A stretch of DNA of 64,000 bases, taken from positions 403,894,790-403,958,789 of the forward strand of contig NC_057811.1 of NCBI RefSeq assembly GCF_018294505.1. The letters run 5' to 3'. The notes beneath the pieces are model-generated. The model was not told the origin of the DNA, searched no databases, and saw only the letters and a list, made by a program, of their open reading frames with translations. Every line of letters starts with the position of its first letter. Position 1 is the first letter of the stretch. Of this stretch, positions 36,430 through 46,390 are shown piece after piece. A program made the position numbers and the translations under genes. This DNA is from Triticum aestivum (lineage: Eukaryota; Streptophyta; Magnoliopsida; Poales; Poaceae).

Positions 36430-36971
36430 GCAGGCTCTTTGCCGTTTGCCACCGACGGCAAAGAGCTCTTTGCCGTCTGCCGCGGACGGCAAAGAAGCCA
36501 CGTGGCAGCCAACTGTGCTTCCTGGGAGCTGACCCATTTGGTCAGTTTGCCTACAGTGGCAGACGGCAAAGACTTTGCCGTCCGTGGCAGACGGCAAAGA
36601 ACCTGCACTTAGCCATCAGTGGCAGACGGCAAAGAACCTGCCATCTAGTGACGTGTAGATGACATCATAAGGCGGACGGCAAAGACCAGAGAAATTTTGC
36701 CGTCTGCGGCGGACGGCAAAGGTCTGCCGTTAGCCACTTAACGAACTGACAGCACAATTATTGCCGTCCGCCCTCTTTGCCGTCCGCCGCAGACGGCAAA
36801 GAGCCTTTGCCGTCCGCCGCCAGGAAGCAGACGGCAAAGCAGCTGTTTACCGTAGCCTTCTTTGCCGGAGCCTTTTGCCGTCCGCGGCTGACGGCAAAGG
36901 TCTTTGCCGTCCGCCTTTCGAGCCTTTGCCATCCGCCGTGGTAGACGGCAAAGTAGCTGTTTCCTGTAGTG
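36430..36971 (+). repeat. Right subterminal repeat array of CACTA-2
   Basis: The same ctttgccgtc / gacggcaaag motif family in both orientations, ending at the terminal repeat. The array is about 540 bp, longer than the left one. Confidence 0.9.
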
Positions 36972-38815
36972 AGTGGTGGCGGGCTCCGGTGATCGACGCC
37001 GGCGAACGGCGGCTCCCCACGGGGCCCCGGGGGCAGGGATGGATCCGCCAGTCCAGGGCGGTCCTCCCAGTGGTCGCTAGGTTGGTGGGGGTGGAGGGAG
37101 TCGCCGGCGGCGAGCTCCGCGGCGGAGGGGACTAGAGCTACGGTGGTTCCCGATCGTGTTTGAGAGGTGGGGTGGCTCCGCAAGGTTCATGGGAGTTGAA
37201 CGGTGGCTCCAGACGGACGGGGGAGGCTCTGGTTGCGACGAGCGGGACCGGAACGTGGCGGCGGCCGAGCTGACCGGAGAGGGGGAAGACGGCCTTCCTT
37301 GGTCGATTGCAGGCTATGGGAGCGCTAGGTGGGTGGCTTGAGCTTGCCTGAGTGACTGGACGAGCTCGGGGCTCCTCTTATAGGCGGCCAAGGTCGGTTC
37401 CCGCGGCAGCCGTGGATAAGAACGGAGAACCGCCGTTCTGTAGCTGCAGGGCGACGTGGCGGCGACGAGCGCGTGCCGATGAGCTTGCGGATGAGCTCGA
37501 GCTATTCCAGGGGGCAGCTGGCGCGCGCGTGTGGCTTGGGCGGCGCCGTCCATGGCAGAGACCTGCTGCCGACGTCGGCGTGCCGCCAAGGGGCTCTGAC
37601 GGCGGCGCTGTAGGGCGCCAGGGGAGGGCTTGGTGCGCTCTGGTGTGTGGACGAGGACGGGCGTGGCTCTGCAGGCGAGCAAGTGCCAGGGGCGGGACGC
37701 GGCGACCCGTGCGCACGCACGTGCAAAACGCGCACTCTGGGCGCGCCCAGCGCATGCACGCCAGGTGCTCGACGAAATGCCAGCGCATGTTAGAGAGCTC
37801 GGATGATGCTGGTAGTTAACAGGCCTGGGTTAGGGTTAGCTAGGAGCTTAGTGGACAAGTTAGTTAGGTCAGAGGATCAAGCTCACAATGCCAACTAAAA
37901 ATCATGCCAAATTTGGCCATGCACACAAAGTGCTCGACAGAATGTCATGGGCATCTAGGCATCTCTTGGGGTGGCCAAAAACTCCAGATCATAGTCTCTT
38001 TAGATGCTAAAGAAGGTGGTAAGGTTAGTTTGGCAAAAACAGAAATTTGTTAGTGCAAGTTTTTGAGAAAACCAATTCTGGACAGAAAGAAAAGGGCATC
38101 ATTTCATGGACCAAACATATTCCAATGGGTCCACTCTCCTGGGATTAAGGGTTTTGCAGGGTGGTCTATAAGTAGGAAAAAGAGTCCTGGGTAAAAGGGC
38201 AAGTTAAAATATGGTTGCAGTAGAAAATGCCAAACTAAACCAGAGAGCAAAAGAGGATGATTTGCTCAAAAAAATTTCAAAGCATATTCATAGGTTTTTG
38301 CATAAAGTTGAATTATATACACCTACTGACCTCCCCAAATTTTGGTGGAAGTTTTAAAGGAATATTTAAATAGGTTGTAGTGCAAATTACAAACTGGACC
38401 AGATTTGAAAACTTGAGGTAGGGTTCAAAATCTCCAAATGACTAAAAGAGATTTTTGCATAAAAGTGATGTGGGAACATCACATGACATCTCCAAATTTT
38501 GGTGGGAATTTTAAAGAAGTATTTGAAAGGGTTGTAGTGCAAATGAGGCTTTAAAGCTTATAAAAATCATTTTTTTTAAGAATAAAGCTCAGGAAAAACA
38601 ATTATGCAAATAAATCCACTGATAAAAGCAATGTTTTCTTGAGAGGGTATACAAGTCCAATAATATTTTTGGAAAGTTTTCACTTGGGGTAAAAACTCCA
38701 CAATATTAAAGAAAAGAGAGGTTCTAAAATCAAAAGATAAATCCAGAAAATAAAAATTTAATTTCCTGGTAAAAGTTTAATTAATAAAACAAGGTCAAAA
38801 TTTTGGGGTGTTACA

Positions 38816-38832
38816 ACACTACCCCCCTTCAG
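38816..38832 (-). other. Polypurine tract of element Y
   Basis: Element-sense CTGAAGGGGGGTAGTGT directly precedes the 3' LTR start TGTAACACCCC. It is preceded by CTCGAGGACGAGATTTTT, the kind of sequence that ends the coding region of autonomous Gypsy relatives. This hints that Y derives from such an element. Confidence 0.85.
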
Positions 38833-39388
38833 AAAAATCTCGTCCTCGAGATTTGCTAAAAGCCGTTTTGAACCAATAATACTCTTACCAAAAAAATCGT
38901 CCTACTTATGCAATAAAATGTATCTACAGTGAGAGGGCAATAAGTGGTGTAAAACTACAGTGTGGTATACTGGAGTTGCGTGGAAAAATCCATGGTTGGG
39001 GAAAAACGAGATATTTCTACTATGGTTACAGTAAATTTAGAGTAAATTCTAAATTACTAAAATACACTGGTCGTACCCGAGAGCACAGTGCTCTCTCTGG
39101 CTGACAGGTGGACCCGGGGCCCACTGTCAGTCTCTTCTTCTACCTCTGGCCCTCTCTTCTTTCTCTCTCTCGCGTGCTTTCCCGCGCTTTCTCCACCGGC
39201 GACGTCTAGCGCGTAGGGCATTTAGGCCGTACTGCGGTAGTGCGCGGCGTGCTAGCTGCCGGTGCAGCGTGCACTCACCTCGCGGGCCAGTGCACTGTCG
39301 GCACTGCTCGCGGATTCGCCTCCGAACACCGGCAATCGAGCGACGAGCGGCGCTGGTGGACCTCGCCCACCGTACACCGATCTCGAGC
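38833..39388. other. Element Y interior, upstream of the plus-strand unit
   Basis: AT-rich to about 39060, then GC-rich with a ct-microsatellite-like stretch around 39130-39180. No ORF supported. It would contain the promoter of the plus-strand unit and the 3' end of any minus-strand transcript. Confidence 0.4.
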
Positions 39389-39395
39389 TATAAAA
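39389..39395 (+). promoter_or_regulatory. TATA box of the plus-strand unit in element Y
   Basis: TATAAAA, followed about 30 bases later by a long C/T-rich stretch (cttcttcctc to ccttctcctcc), like the Y patch of plant core promoters. It is on the strand opposite to the retrotransposon. Confidence 0.45.
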
Positions 39396-39496
39396 TGATC
39401 GCGGTGCTCCTTTCTTCTTCCTCACACCTGGCCTCGCTTCTCCTTCTCCTTCCTTCTCCTCCATTTCTGTTTGCAGGAGCTCAAGACGAGGCTCTA

Positions 39497-39658
39497 ATGG
39501 AGGAGGTGATGCCGGACTGGTACGTGGTCCTGATGTGCGGAGGATTGGCGGCGTTGCTGGGGTTCTCCGTGCTCCTGTGCGTGATGATCCTCGATGATCG
39601 TCGTGATGCTGCCGCTCGAGTGTTAGCCCTTCGCGGTGGCAGTGATCATGAGAATTAA
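39497..39658 (+). CDS. 53-residue single-pass membrane microprotein, antisense in element Y
   Basis: The ATG at 39497 is the first one that lies far enough behind the TATA box at 39389 to be in a transcript from it. An in-frame ATG at 39395 overlaps the TATA box and is unlikely to be used. The product has a short acidic N-terminus (MEEVMPDW), one hydrophobic helix (YVVLMCGGLAALLGFSVLLC) and a basic to polar tail (DDRRDAAARVLAL). A tgaataaaaat polyadenylation-like signal lies at about 39832-39842. A ttgcag acceptor-like site at 39470-39475 would allow a spliced longer form. I recognise no family. It may be a captured host gene, a new gene or chance. Confidence 0.4.
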   Translation: MEEVMPDWYVVLMCGGLAALLGFSVLLCVMILDDRRDAAARVLALRGGSDHEN

Positions 39659-40057
39659 GTGCGGTGTCGGGCGCTAACTGTTGTCAGTGTGTTGGAGGCA
39701 GCTTGTACCCGAGTGATTACCCACTAACCTCTCCTTCAGAGGTGATCAGTTAGGTGTAACATGTGTATGTGCATTAGCAATTAGTGCACGAGGTCGAGTG
39801 GTTGCGGTTGTGAGTCTGCTGTGGTGCTGCGTGAATAAAAATCTACGCCGTGAAGAGATGTATGCCGCAACGATTCCGGGAAAAAAATCTCACTTCGAAA
39901 TTTACTGAGAGTGAAAACAGTTAATCACAATTAACAGCAGTACAAGCTACTCACATTAATTGAAACTAAAAATTTAATTCATCGCACAACTTTAGGGTAC
40001 CACGCATGAGTTGCAACACAGAAACAAATGCTGAGACAATGAACATAGCAGTGATGT

Positions 40058-40603
40058 CTACCATGATAACGGTAAATGGATAGGGTCCTGAGAAAACGTC
40101 TCTGGTAGTGGGACACACTCCTCTTCTATCGGGGGAAGCGGATTGACTAGCCGATGAATGCATCTCTCCTGGTCGGGCCTCAGTGGTCTGCCAATAGCGA
40201 TCTGAGGATTTAAATCAGCGAGGTTCTGGAGATAACCCATTACCCGCTGAGTCAAACGCTCTTGAGCGATAACATACTGGGCAAGGTTGGCCAGTACCGG
40301 GTCTCTCTCAATTCGTCCACCGGGAAAAGATGCTACTTCTCCGGGTGCCGCACGGCTCGGGAAATAATAATACCCCCGTTCGCTGGCATAGGGCACCACA
40401 AATCGAAGGCGAGCAAGTGCTTCGTATGCAGCAGCTTCCATGGCCATTTGCGGAGTTGGCATAGATTTCCCCACAAAGGAGACTTCCGTTGGGTCTTGGT
40501 TTGGATTTGTGGGAGGGATGTGCACCACTGCCCAATATTTCGAGGTGGATGGGGTGATCCTCGATTTGAGCAACTCGTACTGGGGTGGATGGATGGCACT
40601 CAT
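40058..40603 (-). CDS. Y-ORF-B: 181-residue paralogue of Y-ORF-A
   Basis: Intact ORF downstream of Y-ORF-A in the same sense. Shared landmarks in the same order: KYWAVVHIP (A: QFWAIVHIY), FVGK, MAMEAAAYEALARLRF (A: QAIQLAAREAIVQLRY), YYYFPS (A: FYYYPS), and DPVLANLAQYVIAQERL (A: DPALLHLVRYVSALEEL). It starts at the strand that corresponds to residue ~37 of A, so the first helix is missing or sits in an upstream exon. A cctgcag acceptor-like site lies just before its ATG. The two ORFs probably arose by duplication inside the element. Function unknown. Confidence 0.55.
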   Translation of the reverse strand: MSAIHPPQYELLKSRITPSTSKYWAVVHIPPTNPNQDPTEVSFVGKSMPTPQMAMEAAAYEALARLRFVVPYASERGYYYFPSRAAPGEVASFPGGRIERDPVLANLAQYVIAQERLTQRVMGYLQNLADLNPQIAIGRPLRPDQERCIHRLVNPLPPIEEECVPLPETFSQDPIHLPLSW

Positions 40604-41068
40604 GGTACTGCAGGTAAAGTCCTACAATATTTTGACAAAACTACCTGGGGTGGCATCTGGGGTTCTCAGATAAAAACTAGGGCTCAGCATGGCAAGAAAT
40701 GGCTGTGAAAGTTGTGCACCAGATGACGGATACTTGGCAAGGTCACGAGGTGGCCTTTTATATAGCATCTGGGCGGGGTCATTTATCGCGGTGAAAGGTA
40801 ACTAGTTTGTCGGTTCTGCTCTTATGGGGGTCGGGGTCAAAGCTACAGATATACATATCTCACAAAGTGACGCATTACTGTGGGTGTCGTCGGGGTGGTT
40901 TTGGTAGCTGCGCCCGGAATTTAAAAATGCAACTGTACGCTGACGTACTTATGCATGGCTACCATTCAAAAAGAGGGGCGCACAAGCAGACAGCATTTAA
41001 TTATGGTGATACAGGATCACACAATTTCAAGGCGTAGAAATACTAAGGCTCGGTACTACTCGAGTGAC

Positions 41069-41863
41069 TTAGTCTACTTCGTTAATATCTAAGCGGGCTT
41101 GCCTTGTGGATGTCGAGGCTTCTCCACGGGTTTCACCATCGGGATTAGCTGGATGAGGTTGAGGGGCTGCAGGGTCGGGGTAGCGATGATGACCATCGCG
41201 GGGGTTGTTGGCCACAATCCCGTTGGAGCGTGTTCCCAAAAGGCGACGAAGCACTTCTAGGGACACCAAAGTATTTTGGCCGATGGCTGGGGAAGTCCTC
41301 AAGGACTCGATCGGTTGTCCGAACAGCATGACTGGGTTGTCGGCGTCGGGCTCATCTTCTCCTCTTGCCGGGGCTCGGCGAACCAGTTCTCCACGAGCTG
41401 CGATCAGATCAAGGGTGATTTGATCGAACAGTTCCTCTAGTGCACTTACATAGCGCACAAGATGCAACAATGCAGGATCCGTCTCGTGATCTCCGTTGGC
41501 AACCTGGGGCGGCCTACCATACCCGTCATGGCTAGGGTAGTAGTAGAACGAGCGACAATTAACTCTGGGCGACAAGTACCGGAGTTGAACTATAGCCTCT
41601 CGAGCTGCTAGTTGTATGGCTTGTGGCTCAAAGGAAGTTGTCCTTCCAGTGAACCTGTAGGGGCATTCTGGAGATAGACCCCTACCATAGATGTGCACTA
41701 TGGCCCAGAATTGACGGCTCTCACCGCTCATGGGTCCTTGATACACAACATACTCCGGGGGCTCTTCTAATGCGTAGGCACGGCGGGTGAGGTTTGCGAG
41801 CACGGTCACAAAACCTCCAAGGTTGGTGGTTGTGGTCTCATTGTGCACAATAGGGCCAGGCAT
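41069..41863 (-). CDS. Y-ORF-A: 264-residue protein with dsRNA-binding-domain-like pattern, unknown function
   Basis: Intact ORF in the gag position, starting about 300 bases after the primer site. Residues 15-100 read like a dsRBD: a helix (FVTVLANLTRRAYAL), strand (PPEYVVYQGP), strand (RQFWAIVHIYG), a third strand with FTGR and a helix rich in Ala (QAIQLAAREAIVQLRYL). The KKxAK lysines that usually contact RNA are not present. A Tyr-rich SFYYYPS motif follows at 105-111, then a second helical part (DPALLHLVRYVSALEELF) and a Pro- and Arg-rich tail. It is homologous to Y-ORF-B. No gag or pol similarity is evident. The domain reading is my inference from pattern, not from a search. The ORF being intact suggests a recently active product. 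Confidence 0.6.
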   Translation of the reverse strand: MPGPIVHNETTTTNLGGFVTVLANLTRRAYALEEPPEYVVYQGPMSGESRQFWAIVHIYGRGLSPECPYRFTGRTTSFEPQAIQLAAREAIVQLRYLSPRVNCRSFYYYPSHDGYGRPPQVANGDHETDPALLHLVRYVSALEELFDQITLDLIAARGELVRRAPARGEDEPDADNPVMLFGQPIESLRTSPAIGQNTLVSLEVLRRLLGTRSNGIVANNPRDGHHRYPDPAAPQPHPANPDGETRGEASTSTRQARLDINEVD

Positions 41864-42160
41864 TATGCCTCGAGTTGGGGGAAGAGGCTGTGATGTGTTG
41901 TGTTGAGGCTAGCGTGCCCTTTTTATAGAAAAGGGGACGGAGTCTTCCTTCGCACGCTTGCGAATGAGACAAATTAGGTGTCGGTAACTGGCGCGTGATC
42001 GACAGGCTAGGCTGATAGGTTGGGCACCGACTGCCAAAAGCGTCGGGGTCACTGTGTTGCTATCTTACACGGGAAGCTTGGCCGGGGTTAGGTTAAGGTC
42101 TGGTGGGTTGGTTAACCTAGGTTTATTGACCTGGCTAAGATAGGATTAGCCAATGGTCAG

Positions 42161-42176
42161 CCTGGCTCTGATACCA
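42161..42176 (-). other. Primer-binding site, initiator tRNA-Met
   Basis: Minus-strand TGGTATCAGAGCCAGG is complementary to the 3' end of plant initiator tRNA-Met over 16 bases. It starts four bases from the LTR end. Confidence 0.93.
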
Positions 42177-42180
42177 AGTT

Positions 42181-45100
42181 TGTCAGGACCGGATTTTTGG
42201 GGTATCAATTTCCCAAAAATGGTCCTTGTGCTCACCAGCCCCAGGATTACTATTAGCTGATGAGGCACCAACTTGATACAGAAATTCCAAGCAAAATTAC
42301 AAAATATGTGGTACAAGACCATTCTGGCCTGTGAGTACGACAAATGGTTTCTACTGGTTGATGGCGGAAGCGGTTTGTGGTTCATCAGTGGCCATGGGAC
42401 TCCATTTCCCACAGGAACAGCTGACCAGGATAACTCCTATCTTCGCGAGGCTGCTATCACCTTTTGCATGGGTTCCGGGGCTGTTGTCGCAACGCTCCTC
42501 TCCACGCAAGAAATCTGGCCAAGACAATAGCCAGGGACAAGCCAGTGAGTACTTTGAATGTACTCGCAAACATCATGAAAACAGGTATAACATAGCAGGT
42601 GATAATCATGCACTAAAATAATCCGCGATCACTTAGTCAGTCCCAAAATAAAACTCACGATGCACGTAAACAGGAAATTAAAAATGCACCGATCGGGTGT
42701 CTGAAGCGACACCTTGAATGGGTAATAATATAAAGCGTGCCTCAGTCGGGCGTCTGAGCGACATCACATAAAGGGCTTATATAAAAGAATAACAAACATG
42801 CCACAGTCGGGCGTCTGAGCGACACCACATAAAGGGCTTATAAGGTAAATAAATAACAAGCATGCCACAGTCGGGCGTCTCAGCGACACCACATAAAGGG
42901 CTCATAAGGTAAATAAATAACAAGCATGCCACAGTCGGGCGTCTCAGGGACACCACATAAAGGGCTTATAAGGTAAATAAATAACAAGCATGCCACAGTC
43001 GGGCGTCTCAGCGACACCACATAAAGGGCTTATAAGGTAAATAAGCATGGTGAATATCCAGGAGGTAGAACCGTCCCAAGGATACTCAGTATTTCAAATA
43101 ATGTAAATGGTTAGTCCATAATAATAATAATCATAATCATCACAAGTCACAAGTCATGATCCAGGTTCTGGTTTAACAGTTTTTCTCCTCCGAAGACCGA
43201 CACTAAGACCGACACTTGACCCATCCCAGACTGTAGTCCTTACCCATGGACACGGCTATTCGAATAGATGTATAATCTCTGCAGAGGGTGTACTCTTTAC
43301 CCACGGGTAACGGATTTCTTTAGTCCATCGAGACTAATTCCGTCTACGGTCTTTTAATTGAAAACACACCTAACCGCACACACCACCCTAACTTACCGGT
43401 GTCTGGAATCACCCACGACACCCATTAAGCAAAACTCTAAGTGGGGAGGCTACAACCTCGACTTAGCATGGGATCACAAAATTTATACCGCGCGCAAACT
43501 AGGGGAGCTACCCCCTCGGCTCCAACCGGAAACACCCATGCCCCCGGACCAGGTGGCATGCCTACCGGATGCAGCCGGTATCTTCCACCATGGCCTCTCT
43601 GTACGGTGTGTGCTAGGTAAGGGGTTGACAACTTACTGAACCGTACCCTACCTATGGCAGGGACAAGTGGTAGTACGAAACAAGTATGGGGGGTTACTGG
43701 AACAAGACTCGATCTACGGCCGACTCAGGAGGTTTAAGTATTCCCTGCATGGTTAGCATAGCAATGTTCTTCATAGTTTACCGACAGGGTCACCACCCCT
43801 CATGCCCCATCATGCCTTACTTCACATTCTCGCCACAACGAGACGTCAGTCACGGGGTTGTGTTCACCGGAACACAACCTCCTTTCGGACTCCCTCCGAA
43901 CTATCATCAGGCACATGTGGCATGAGAAGTAGCTACTGTCACCAATGTCACATACATAACAGAAAAGATTTTCACCATGTGCTTATATGCATGAGTATGA
44001 TTCCACATAAAATAACACCACTCCACATTAGCATAAATGATGGAGTTCTAAAATATTCTAGCAAAACAGCACCCAACTTGTATCATATCTGAGTTCAAGA
44101 TGCTTGCCTTCAAGGTGTGGAGGGGTGAGGTGCACTCCAGAACTTTTGAAAGTTATAATCTCCCCTCCAAATTCCTATTTTCAAAAATATTCAAATAACA
44201 CATACTTTAAAAACAGCGCAAAAAGTTGTCCTAGATATTTTTCAAATAAATCTTAAAATAAACTAGGTGGAATTTGAGAGAGGTAGGAAAAAGAATTAAT
44301 TCATTTGGAGTTTTATTTAAAAAGATATAGCCAGTCAAAGTTTCAGTCAAAATCTGATTTTAAAATAAAACAGAAAAGAAAACGTTTCGGACGAAAAACG
44401 CTTTCGAGAGGGGGACACGTACTTCGGGCTTTACACCTCCACTTAAAACAGCGCAGGCCGGCTCGGGGTCACTGACAGTGGGTCCAGGGGGCCCACTGGT
44501 CAGGTTTGACCAGTCGCCCGCGCCTCCCTCCTCCTCTATCCGAGTGGTGGCGGGCTCTGGTGATCGACGCCGGCGAACGGCGGCTCCCCACGGGGCCCCG
44601 GGGGCAGGGATGGATCCGCCAGTCCAGGGCGGTCCTCCTGGTGGTCGCTAGGTTGGCGGGGGTGGAGGGAGTCGCCGGCGGCGAGCTCCGCGGCGGAGGT
44701 GGCTTCGCGGGGTTTTGGGGACTAGAGCTACGGTGGTTCCCGATCGTGTTTGAGAGGTGGGGTGGCTCCGCAAGGTTCAGGGGAGTTGAACGGTGGCTCC
44801 AGACGGACGGGGGAGGCTCTGGTTGCGACGAGCGGGACCGGAACGTGGCGGCGGCCGAGCTGACCGGAGAGGGGGAAGACGGCCTTCCTTGGTCGATTGC
44901 AGGCTATGGGAGCGCTAGGTGGGTGGCTTGAGCTTGCCTGCGTGACTGGACGAGCTCGGGGCTCCTCTTATAGGCGGCCAAGGTCGGTTCCCACGGCGGC
45001 CGTGGATAAGAACGGTGAACCACCGTTCTGTAGCTGCAGGGCGACGTGGCGGCGACGAGCGCGTGCCGACGAGCTTGCGGATGAGCTCGAGCTGTTCCAG

Positions 45101-46390
45101 GGGGCAGCTGGCGCGCGCGTGTGGCTTGGGCGGCGCCGTCCATGGCAGAGACCTGCTGCCTACATTGGCGTGCCGCCAAGGGGCTCTGACGGCGGCGCTG
45201 TAGGGCGCCAGGGGAGGGCTAGGTGCGCTCTGGTGTGTGGACGAGGACGGGCGTGGCTCTGCAGGCGAGCAAGGGTCAGGGGCGGGACGCGGCGACCCGT
45301 GCGCACGCACGTGCAAAACGCGCGCTCTGGGCGCGCCCAGCGCATGCACGCCAGGTGCTCGACGAAATGCCAGCGCGTGTTAGAGAGCTCGGATGATGCT
45401 GGTAGTTAACAGGCCTGGGTTAGGGTTAGCTAGGAGCTTAGTGGACAAGTTAGTTAGGTCAGAGGATCAAGCTCACAATGCCAACTAAAAATCATGCCAA
45501 ATTTGGCCATGCACACAAAGTGCTCGACAAAATGTCATGGGCATCTAGGCATCTCTTAGGGTGGCCAAAAACTCCAGATCATAGTCTCTCTAGATGCTAA
45601 AGAAGGTGGTAAGGTTAGTTTGGCAAAAACAGAAACTTGTTAGTGCAAGTTTTTGAGAAAACCAATTCTGGACAGAAAGAAAAGGGCATCATTTCATGGA
45701 CCAAACATATTCCAATGGGTCCACTCTCCTGGACTTAAGGGTTTTGCAGGGTGCTCTATAAGTAGGAAAAAGAGTCCTGGGTAAAAGGGCAAGTTAAAAT
45801 ATGGTTGCAGTAGAAAATGCCAAACTGAACCAGAGAGCAAAAGAGGATGATTTGCTCAAATTTTTCAAAGCATACTCATAGGTTTTTGCATAAAGTTGAA
45901 TTATATACTCCTACTGACCTCCCCAAATTTTGGTGGAAGTTTTAAAGGAATATTTAAATAGGTTGTAGTGCAAATTACAAACTGGACCAGATTTGAAAAC
46001 TTGAGGTAGGGCTCAAAATCTCCAAATGACTAAAAGAGATTTTTGCATAAAAGTGATGTGGGAACATCACATGACATCTCCAAATTTTGGTGGGAATTTT
46101 AAAGAAGTATTTGAAAGGGTTGTAGTGCAAATGAGGCTCTAAAGCTTATAAAAATAATTTTTTTAAGGAAAAACAATTATGCAAATAAATCCACTGATAA
46201 AAGCAATGTTTTCTTGAGAGGGTATACAAGTCCAATAATATTTTTGGAAAGTTTTCACTTGGGGTAAAAACTCCACAATATTAAAGAAAAGAGAGGTTCT
46301 GAAATCAAAAGATAAATCCAGAAAATAAAAATTTAATTTCCTGGCAAAATTTTAATTAATAAAACAAGGTCAAAATTTTGGGGTGTTACA
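42181..46390 (-). repeat. 5' LTR of element Y, 4.2 kb
   Basis: Plus-strand ends TGTCAGGACCGG (42181) and GGGTGTTACA (46390). It is complete, about 4,210 bp, and next to a perfect primer-binding site. Its inner ~880 bp includes a 64-bp tandem array and a GAGTAC...GTACTC inverted repeat (42547-42565). Plus- and minus-strand ORFs of about 60-170 codons in its GC-rich part repeat in the 3' LTR because the LTRs are recent copies. They are not taken as genes. Confidence 0.9.
42743..43056 (+). repeat. 64-bp tandem array in the 5' LTR of element Y
   Basis: Copies of cagtcgggcgtct start at 42743, 42804, 42868, 42932 and 42996, so the period is 61 and then 64 bp. A degenerate copy precedes them near 42690. 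The core includes gcgacaccacataaagggc. The array sits in the part of the LTR that the other LTR copy lacks. Confidence 0.9.

Larger units (their letters stand above)
26556..36971 (+). mobile_element. CACTA-2: complete 10.4-kb CACTA (En/Spm) transposon in the 3' LTR of element Y
   Basis: The left end is CACTACTGGAATCAGCT; the right end reads CACTACAGGAAACAGCT on the minus strand, an imperfect 17-bp terminal inverted repeat. A 3-bp target duplication agt flanks it (26553-26555 and 36972-36974). The uninterrupted site is seen in the other Y LTR near 44546. Inside, in order: subterminal repeats, GC-rich segment, purine tract, C-rich minisatellite, foldback hairpin, TNP2-type gene, TNPA-type gene, tandem array and subterminal repeats. 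It is the youngest layer of the nest. With TNP2 decayed, the copy could move only with help. Confidence 0.96.
25071..38815 (-). repeat. 3' LTR of element Y, truncated and split by CACTA-2
   Basis: The element-sense start TGTAACACCCC is at 38815. The LTR matches the 5' LTR to 25071, where the similarity stops at ggaggtagaaccgtccca. CACTA-2 (26556-36971) plus its duplicated agt interrupts it. A 22-bp segment present in the 5' LTR near 44700-44721 is missing here. Confidence 0.85.
25071..46390 (-). mobile_element. Element Y: non-autonomous LTR retrotransposon with long LTRs
   Basis: Minus-strand order: 5' LTR 46390-42181, initiator tRNA-Met primer site 42176-42161, interior 42160-38833, polypurine tract 38832-38816, and 3' LTR 38815-25071 (containing CACTA-2). 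The interior is about 3.4 kb and has no gag, protease, RT or integrase. It holds two related minus-strand ORFs and a plus-strand gene-like unit. The two LTR copies share about 3.33 kb with roughly two dozen differences in the first 1.49 kb, so insertion was recent. The 3' LTR lacks the last ~880 bp that the 5' LTR has, and no target duplication is found. The element must have used proteins of an autonomous Gypsy-type partner. Confidence 0.82.

Noticed and set aside
42743..43056. CRISPR-like regular repeats
   Set aside because: The 64-bp units are contiguous with no unique spacers and lie in an LTR of a plant retrotransposon.
44506..45409. Plus-strand ORFs of 141 and 170 codons in the GC-rich part of the Y LTR (also at 37156-37819)
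   Set aside because: The frame differs between LTR copies because of a 22-bp length change, and overlapping frames on the other strand are open as well.
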